From: Bacillota bacterium
GTDB lineage: Bacteria > Bacillota > Clostridia > Acetivibrionales > DSM-1351
Direction of reading: 5' to 3'
Assembly: GCA_023436485.1 (NCBI GenBank)
Contig: JAEZIU010000195.1
Location: 1 to 10,067, forward strand
DNA length: 10,067 nucleotides
The notes below the pieces were generated by a model. That model made no database searches. It had not been told where the DNA came from and worked only from the letters and a program-made list of their open reading frames with translations. Position numbers and translations under genes: made by a program. Shown here one piece after another: positions 5,961-10,067 of the stretch. Each line of letters opens with the position of its first letter. Position 1 is the stretch's first letter.

Positions 5961-5970
5961 GGAAGTGGTG
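5961..5970 (+). promoter_or_regulatory. Ribosome binding site that decides the ugd start
   Basis: GGAAGTGGTG lies six bases before the ATG at 5977. An upstream in-frame TTG at 5959 overlaps this site and has none of its own, so ATG 5977 is chosen and six residues are removed from the longest reading frame. Confidence 0.7.
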
Positions 5971-5976
5971 ATAAAA

Positions 5977-7323
5977 ATGAATATAACAATAGTAGGAACT
6001 GGTTATGTTGGCCTTATAACTGGCGTTTGCCTATCAGACGTAGGGCATTATGTAACGTGTTTGGATATAGACAATATAAGGATAAAGAAATTACAAGATG
6101 GTATTATGCCAATTTATGAACCTGGGCTAGATGACTTGATTAAAAAAAATAGAGCTAGACTTAAGTTCGTTACTGACTATAAGGAGGCCTATAGTGAATG
6201 CGATGTAATATTTATCTGTGTAGGAACACCTGAAAAGAAAGACGGATCTGCAAATATGAAATTTGTTTATGATGCGGTATTAAAAGCTGCAGATTTCGTT
6301 AATGGTGACTGCATCATTGTAATTAAGTCAACTGTACCGGTTGGTACATGTGATAGGATTCAGGAGATCGTTGATAGCAGAGTTACTGCTAAAAATCATA
6401 TTGAGGTAGTAAGCAATCCTGAGTTTTTATCCCAGGGGACAGCAATTCATGACACAATGAAGGCATCACGGATAATTATAGGGGTAAGTTCATCCAACGC
6501 AGCCGAAATTATTAAGAATGTTTATGATCCATTTGGACAGAAGTATGTTGTAACCAATAGAAAAAGTGCTGAAATGATAAAATATGCATCCAATGACTTT
6601 TTAGCCTTAAAAATATCATATATTAATGAAATTGCTAACCTATGTGATATAACAGGAGCAAATGTTGAAGATGTTGCAAGGGGCATGGGACTTGATCCTC
6701 GAATTGGGGACCGCTTTTTAAATGCAGGAATTGGTTATGGAGGGTCGTGTTTTCCGAAGGATACGAAGGCTCTACATTGGCTTGCTAATTTTAATGATTG
6801 TGAACTCAAGACTATTAAGGCAGCAATTGATGTTAATGAAAATCAGAAAATAAAACTCATTAAAAAAGCAAGAAAATACTATGATAATTTCCGTGGATTG
6901 ACAGTTTCCGTTTTAGGATTAACATTCAAGCCAGGAACAGACGATCTCCGTGAAGCTCCATCACTTCAAAATATTCCTATACTTTTGGAGGATGATGCAA
7001 AAGTCAAAGTTTGGGACCCTGTTGGTATGGATAACTTCAAGAAAATATATCCTAATGAAATCAGATATTGCAATTCCATTGAAGAAACATTAAAAGATGC
7101 TGATATCTGCTTTATTTTGACAGAATGGCCTGAAGTAACTAATATGGAACTTTCAAAGTTCCGTCTGCTTATGAGAAATCCTATAGTACTTGATGGGAGA
7201 AATTGTTTTAAGATCCATGAAGTTGAAGGCCAAAATTTTATATATGAATCTATAGGAAGAAAAGTTGTAGGTCAAAGTGCAGAAGTGGTAGAAAACACAC
7301 TAAAAGACGAGAAGGCTGGCTAA
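5977..7323 (+). CDS. ugd: UDP-glucose 6-dehydrogenase
   Basis: This 448-residue cytoplasmic enzyme oxidises UDP-glucose to UDP-glucuronate with two NAD+. It supplies an acidic sugar donor for the polymer, or a precursor for UDP-galacturonate or UDP-xylose. The N-terminal Rossmann fold begins MNITIVGTGYVGL with GTGYVG at 7-12. The substrate-binding stretch NPEFLSQGTAIHD follows. MIKYASNDF places the catalytic-site Lys at 202, and GYGGSCFPKDT places the catalytic Cys at 258. These correspond well to the Lys204/Cys260 arrangement known from the streptococcal enzyme. The C-terminal UDP-binding domain includes VLGLTFKPGTDDLREAPS. The sequence has SQ where many family members have RE (NPEFLREG), a variant I associate with a clostridial subgroup. 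A close relative acting on another UDP-sugar or on UDP-ManNAc cannot be fully excluded, but the motifs favour UDP-glucose. It sits between the kinase and polymerase genes. Confidence 0.92.
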   Translation: MNITIVGTGYVGLITGVCLSDVGHYVTCLDIDNIRIKKLQDGIMPIYEPGLDDLIKKNRARLKFVTDYKEAYSECDVIFICVGTPEKKDGSANMKFVYDAVLKAADFVNGDCIIVIKSTVPVGTCDRIQEIVDSRVTAKNHIEVVSNPEFLSQGTAIHDTMKASRIIIGVSSSNAAEIIKNVYDPFGQKYVVTNRKSAEMIKYASNDFLALKISYINEIANLCDITGANVEDVARGMGLDPRIGDRFLNAGIGYGGSCFPKDTKALHWLANFNDCELKTIKAAIDVNENQKIKLIKKARKYYDNFRGLTVSVLGLTFKPGTDDLREAPSLQNIPILLEDDAKVKVWDPVGMDNFKKIYPNEIRYCNSIEETLKDADICFILTEWPEVTNMELSKFRLLMRNPIVLDGRNCFKIHEVEGQNFIYESIGRKVVGQSAEVVENTLKDEKAG

Positions 7324-7373
7324 TGCTAATTTCTAGCTAGTTTGTAGCTGTACTTGTGGGAGGAGTTTGTTAA

Positions 7374-8681
7374 ATGGATAAATTGATATTAATTGCAATT
7401 TTCCTATCCCCATTCAGAAATCTAATTATTTTTAGTTTAGGTTTTATGGATTTAAGAATAATTCAAGCAATCTGGACATTAGTATTTATGATAATACTAA
7501 TAAAAAAAGCTGTTAACAAGCAAGTTTTAATTAAAGATAGCGTTATAAGCAGGGAAAGCAAACTACTGTTTTTCCTTTACATATCAATACTTGCTATCTC
7601 GTGTTTATATTCAATTAATATTAATATGTCTCTAAAGGAACTAATACAATACATTTATCTATTTTTATTATTTGCTGTAATATACTTAAGAGCAAAAGAT
7701 AAGGTGTTTTTGGATAAAATTGTTACTACAATAGTAATTTCTAACATAATTCTAGTATTAGTTTGTATTTTAAGTTACTTTTCTGGCAATGCAATTATTC
7801 CTTCTTATATAGTTTATTCTAACGGAACAGTTGTGGCTAATACAAATTTATTTGAAATTAATACTCTTATGGAAAATGGTAATACGATAGCCAGATTACA
7901 TGGTGCGCTAGGCTTAGGGCCGACGGCAATTGCAAACATAGTATTGATTCAGTCCATGTTTGTAAATTACATGATAAGAAAAGGCAAGGGGTTGGTAAAA
8001 TTTGGGCTGATAGCTTTACTATTATGTAACCTAGTCACAATAGTTCTGACCTATTCAAGGGCTGGAATACTACTATTTGTTTTCATGCATATCTTTACTA
8101 TAATATCAAAAGATCATGTAAAGAATTTTTTTATCATATTAATGGTAGCATGTACCGCTATTGCATTTTTGAGGGTTTTCCCGGATGTGCTAGCGCGCAT
8201 ACTGGAAACATTTAATCCAGAGCAAAAATCCTCTAAGTACCATTTTGTATTTTGGCTAATGTCAATTATGACGGGGTGGGATAATATTTTAACAGGCATT
8301 GGCCTGGGCAACATGACATATTTCACGGATAACTATACGTATTTGTTTCAGCAATTTAACATTAATAGAGCTGCGGTTAATCCTTCACATAACTTTATAC
8401 TTCAAATATGGTCAGAACAGGGAGCCTTTGGCTTTTTAATAAGTATTGCCTTGGTAGTCAAGCCTATACTAAGCTACTTTAGAACATATAAACTAAGTGA
8501 TAGAAATAATGTATATTTCTTCATATTATTAGCTTACATTTCATCACTAATCTGTAATCTCACAAACAATAACTATTATACTGAACCATTTTGGATGATA
8601 TTTGGGTTAGCATATTCAATTGAATTTAAAAGGCTAAAAACAGGTCTAGCACTAAAAAATTATGGGGAGTTGCATGCGTAA
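7374..8681 (+). CDS. O-antigen ligase/polymerase-family membrane protein (Wzy-like polymerase)
   Basis: This 435-residue multi-pass membrane protein has about ten to twelve hydrophobic segments. It fits the Wzy_C / O-antigen ligase family. The short motif LTYSRAG (about 224-230) and the later extracellular-loop pattern GIGLGNM followed by NPSHNFILQIWSEQGAFGF are typical, the latter with a conserved His-Asn. In a Gram-positive operon with a Wzz-type partner and BY-kinase, the usual job is polymerising lipid-linked repeat units on the outer face of the membrane. Lipid A ligase activity does not apply because there is no outer membrane. The start ATG lies eight bases after GGGAGGAG (7358-7365), a very strong site. 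The gene overlaps the next one by eight bases, implying translational coupling. A flippase is not in the window. Confidence 0.87.
   Translation: MDKLILIAIFLSPFRNLIIFSLGFMDLRIIQAIWTLVFMIILIKKAVNKQVLIKDSVISRESKLLFFLYISILAISCLYSININMSLKELIQYIYLFLLFAVIYLRAKDKVFLDKIVTTIVISNIILVLVCILSYFSGNAIIPSYIVYSNGTVVANTNLFEINTLMENGNTIARLHGALGLGPTAIANIVLIQSMFVNYMIRKGKGLVKFGLIALLLCNLVTIVLTYSRAGILLFVFMHIFTIISKDHVKNFFIILMVACTAIAFLRVFPDVLARILETFNPEQKSSKYHFVFWLMSIMTGWDNILTGIGLGNMTYFTDNYTYLFQQFNINRAAVNPSHNFILQIWSEQGAFGFLISIALVVKPILSYFRTYKLSDRNNVYFFILLAYISSLICNLTNNNYYTEPFWMIFGLAYSIEFKRLKTGLALKNYGELHA
8664..8669 (+). promoter_or_regulatory. Ribosome binding site inside the polymerase gene that favours ATG 8674
   Basis: GGGGAG lies four bases before the ATG at 8674, a short but workable spacing. 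The earlier in-frame ATG at 8662 overlaps this site and has no purine-rich sequence in front of it, so 8674 is preferred. Confidence 0.55.
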
Positions 8682-9981
8682 AAAAAAATTATTTATTAGT
8701 TTAATAGGTGCATTGTTCTTATTTCTATTACTATTATTATTTAACAATCATTTTATAAATAGAACGGAAGGGCATTATTACGTAAGTAATGATGGCAGTG
8801 ATAGTAATACAGGCAGATCTCCCAGACAATCATGGAAAACATTAAAAAAGGTGAATAAATATAAATTTAAGCCTGGCGATGTTATTTACTTTAAAAGGGG
8901 AGATGTTTGGAGAGGGCAATTGATACCCAATGCAGGAGCGGAGAATAATTATATTGAGTATACAGCCTATGGAACAGGAGAGAAACCTGTCATATTAGGT
9001 TCTTTCTCAAAAAATAATAGTAATGATTGGAAAGAAGTATCAGATAATATATGGAGTGCAAATGCCACAGAGATTGATGTTGGGAACATTATTTTTAATA
9101 ATGGTGAAGCCGTAGGAATTAAAGTGTGGAGTAGTACGGAGCTTGATAAGTTAAATGAGTTCTACTATGACTCAAATAGCCAAAAAGTAGAGCTTTTTTG
9201 CATAGGAAATCCTGCACTGACCTATAGTAGTATTGAATGTGCAATTAACAAAGATATCATTAGCCAAGCAAATAAGAGTTATATTGTTTATGATTCTCTT
9301 AGTTTAAAATATGGTGCGGCCCACGGGATAGGCGGTAGAAATACAAGTAATATCATTGTTAGGAACTGTGACATCAGCTATATTGGGGGCGGAGATCATA
9401 ACAACCAAAAGATCAGATTTGGTAATGGAATCGAGTTCTGGGCAAATGCACAAAACAATACGGTTGAAAACTGCAAAATATGGGAGATTTATGATGCTGG
9501 TTTGACAAATCAAAATAATATTCCGAACTGTACGCAGCAGAATATTACATACAAAAACAATGAAATTTGGAACTGTGAATATAGTTTTGAGTATTGGAAT
9601 AGGCCAGTGGGCTCTGTGACAAAAAATATTGTATTTACAAATAATAAATGTAGTAATGCTGGCGGAGGTTGGGGGCACAGCCAGAGGCCAAACCCTTCTG
9701 GAAGACAATTATGCTTGGCTGCAAATACCTCAACCGTAGAAAATCTGGTAATAGAAAATAATACTTTTTATGGAGCTGAAGAGGCTTTAATTTATTTACA
9801 CAAAAACTTCAACCAATCAGACAATATATTTATTCGTAACAATATTTTTTTTCAATATAAAGATAGAGATTTTGCGCGCTGGAAGCAGAAAGTCTATTCT
9901 TTTGACGATTATACCAAATTTATTATAGATAATTCGATGGATAAATATTCTCCTTTGTATGTATTTTATGGTACAAGTTAA
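8674..9981 (+). CDS. Membrane-anchored right-handed beta-helix protein of the exopolysaccharide operon
   Basis: This 435-residue protein starts with a basic N-terminus and a hydrophobic stretch (about 6-23), a signal anchor or uncleaved export signal since no clear cleavage site follows. The segment HYYVSNDGSDSNTG (34-47), then SWKTLKKV and KPGDVIYFKRGDVWRG (66-81), is the entry module of many secreted beta-helix proteins. It is followed by Asn-rich coils (NTSNIIVRNCDIS, NNTVENCKIW, KNIVFTNNKC) and a NGIEFW motif (251-256). Such proteins in polysaccharide operons can be lyases, epimerases or polymer-binding factors. No catalytic set can be assigned here. The gene overlaps the polymerase gene by eight bases and the next gene starts 17 bases after its stop, so it is an integral part of the operon. 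It is a different family branch from the minus-strand beta-helix protein. An action on the nascent polymer outside the membrane is inference. Confidence 0.75.
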   Translation: MRKKKLFISLIGALFLFLLLLLFNNHFINRTEGHYYVSNDGSDSNTGRSPRQSWKTLKKVNKYKFKPGDVIYFKRGDVWRGQLIPNAGAENNYIEYTAYGTGEKPVILGSFSKNNSNDWKEVSDNIWSANATEIDVGNIIFNNGEAVGIKVWSSTELDKLNEFYYDSNSQKVELFCIGNPALTYSSIECAINKDIISQANKSYIVYDSLSLKYGAAHGIGGRNTSNIIVRNCDISYIGGGDHNNQKIRFGNGIEFWANAQNNTVENCKIWEIYDAGLTNQNNIPNCTQQNITYKNNEIWNCEYSFEYWNRPVGSVTKNIVFTNNKCSNAGGGWGHSQRPNPSGRQLCLAANTSTVENLVIENNTFYGAEEALIYLHKNFNQSDNIFIRNNIFFQYKDRDFARWKQKVYSFDDYTKFIIDNSMDKYSPLYVFYGTS

Positions 9982-9998
9982 AGATTTGAGGTGGAAAA

Positions 9999-10067
9999 AT
10001 GGATATTATAAGTTTACAAAAATTCTCAAATAAGCTATACAAAAAGCGTCTGGTTATACCTGCCAAG
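9999..10067 (+). CDS. Start of an unidentified downstream gene, cut by window edge
   Basis: An open frame of 23 codons begins at the ATG at 9999, seven bases after GAGG in GAGGTGG (9988-9994), and runs off the window. It follows the beta-helix gene by 17 bases with no terminator, so it belongs to the same operon. The peptide MDIISLQKFSNKLYKKRLVI and the following PAK resemble the basic N-terminal helix of serine-acetyltransferase-like hexapeptide O-acetyltransferases found in such operons. The stretch is too short for a firm call, and other operon enzymes are possible. Confidence 0.6.
   Translation, partial: MDIISLQKFSNKLYKKRLVIPAK

Noticed and set aside
9304..9708. 134-codon minus-strand reading frame inside the beta-helix gene
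   Set aside because: It is fully contained in a well-supported gene on the other strand and has no family resemblance.

Overview
The DNA is AT-rich and reads like a low-GC Gram-positive anaerobe of the class Clostridia. Shine-Dalgarno sites are strong (AAGGAGGT, AGGAGG, GGGAGGAG) and the promoters fit the sigma-A consensus. The gene set also fits: a Clostridia-type ECF sigma factor, a LoaP-type NusG paralog, and a split CapA/CapB polymer-length module rather than the fused proteobacterial form. A cellulolytic Ruminiclostridium-like host is plausible, but the species cannot be fixed from the sequence alone.

Layout. Positions 1-144 hold the N-terminus of an ECF-family sigma factor on the minus strand. 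Positions 145-358 are intergenic and hold a strong minus-strand terminator plus 16-nt repeats. Positions 359-2044, minus strand, encode a pectate-lyase-3-type beta-helix protein with no export signal that resembles a phage tailspike. Positions 2054-2246 form a divergent promoter region. Positions 2250-3347, plus strand, encode a membrane acyltransferase-3 protein as its own unit, with a promoter before it and a terminator after it (3379-3419). Positions 3420-3778 have no gene but contain a structured orphan element, a short repeat pair and the loaP promoter.

From 3779 to the right edge all genes run on the plus strand and look like one exopolysaccharide operon: loaP, a leader with several RNA hairpins (4324-4425), capA/Wzz, capB/BY-kinase, UDP-glucose 6-dehydrogenase, a Wzy-like polymerase, a membrane-anchored beta-helix protein, and the first 23 codons of another gene cut by the window. 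No terminator is visible between these genes.

How the genes fit together (inference from families and order). LoaP is made first and probably loads onto RNA polymerase at a hairpin just after its own gene, carrying it through the long operon. The kinase and co-polymerase pair sets chain length, Ugd supplies UDP-glucuronate, and the Wzy-like protein polymerises exported repeat units. The beta-helix protein acts on or binds the polymer at the cell surface, and the acyltransferase may add acyl groups. Glycosyltransferases, a flippase and a priming transferase are not in the window and are expected downstream.

The most interesting part is the 141-nt loaP-capA gap. It holds a UUCG-capped hairpin that is a candidate LoaP recognition element, followed by two mutually exclusive hairpins.
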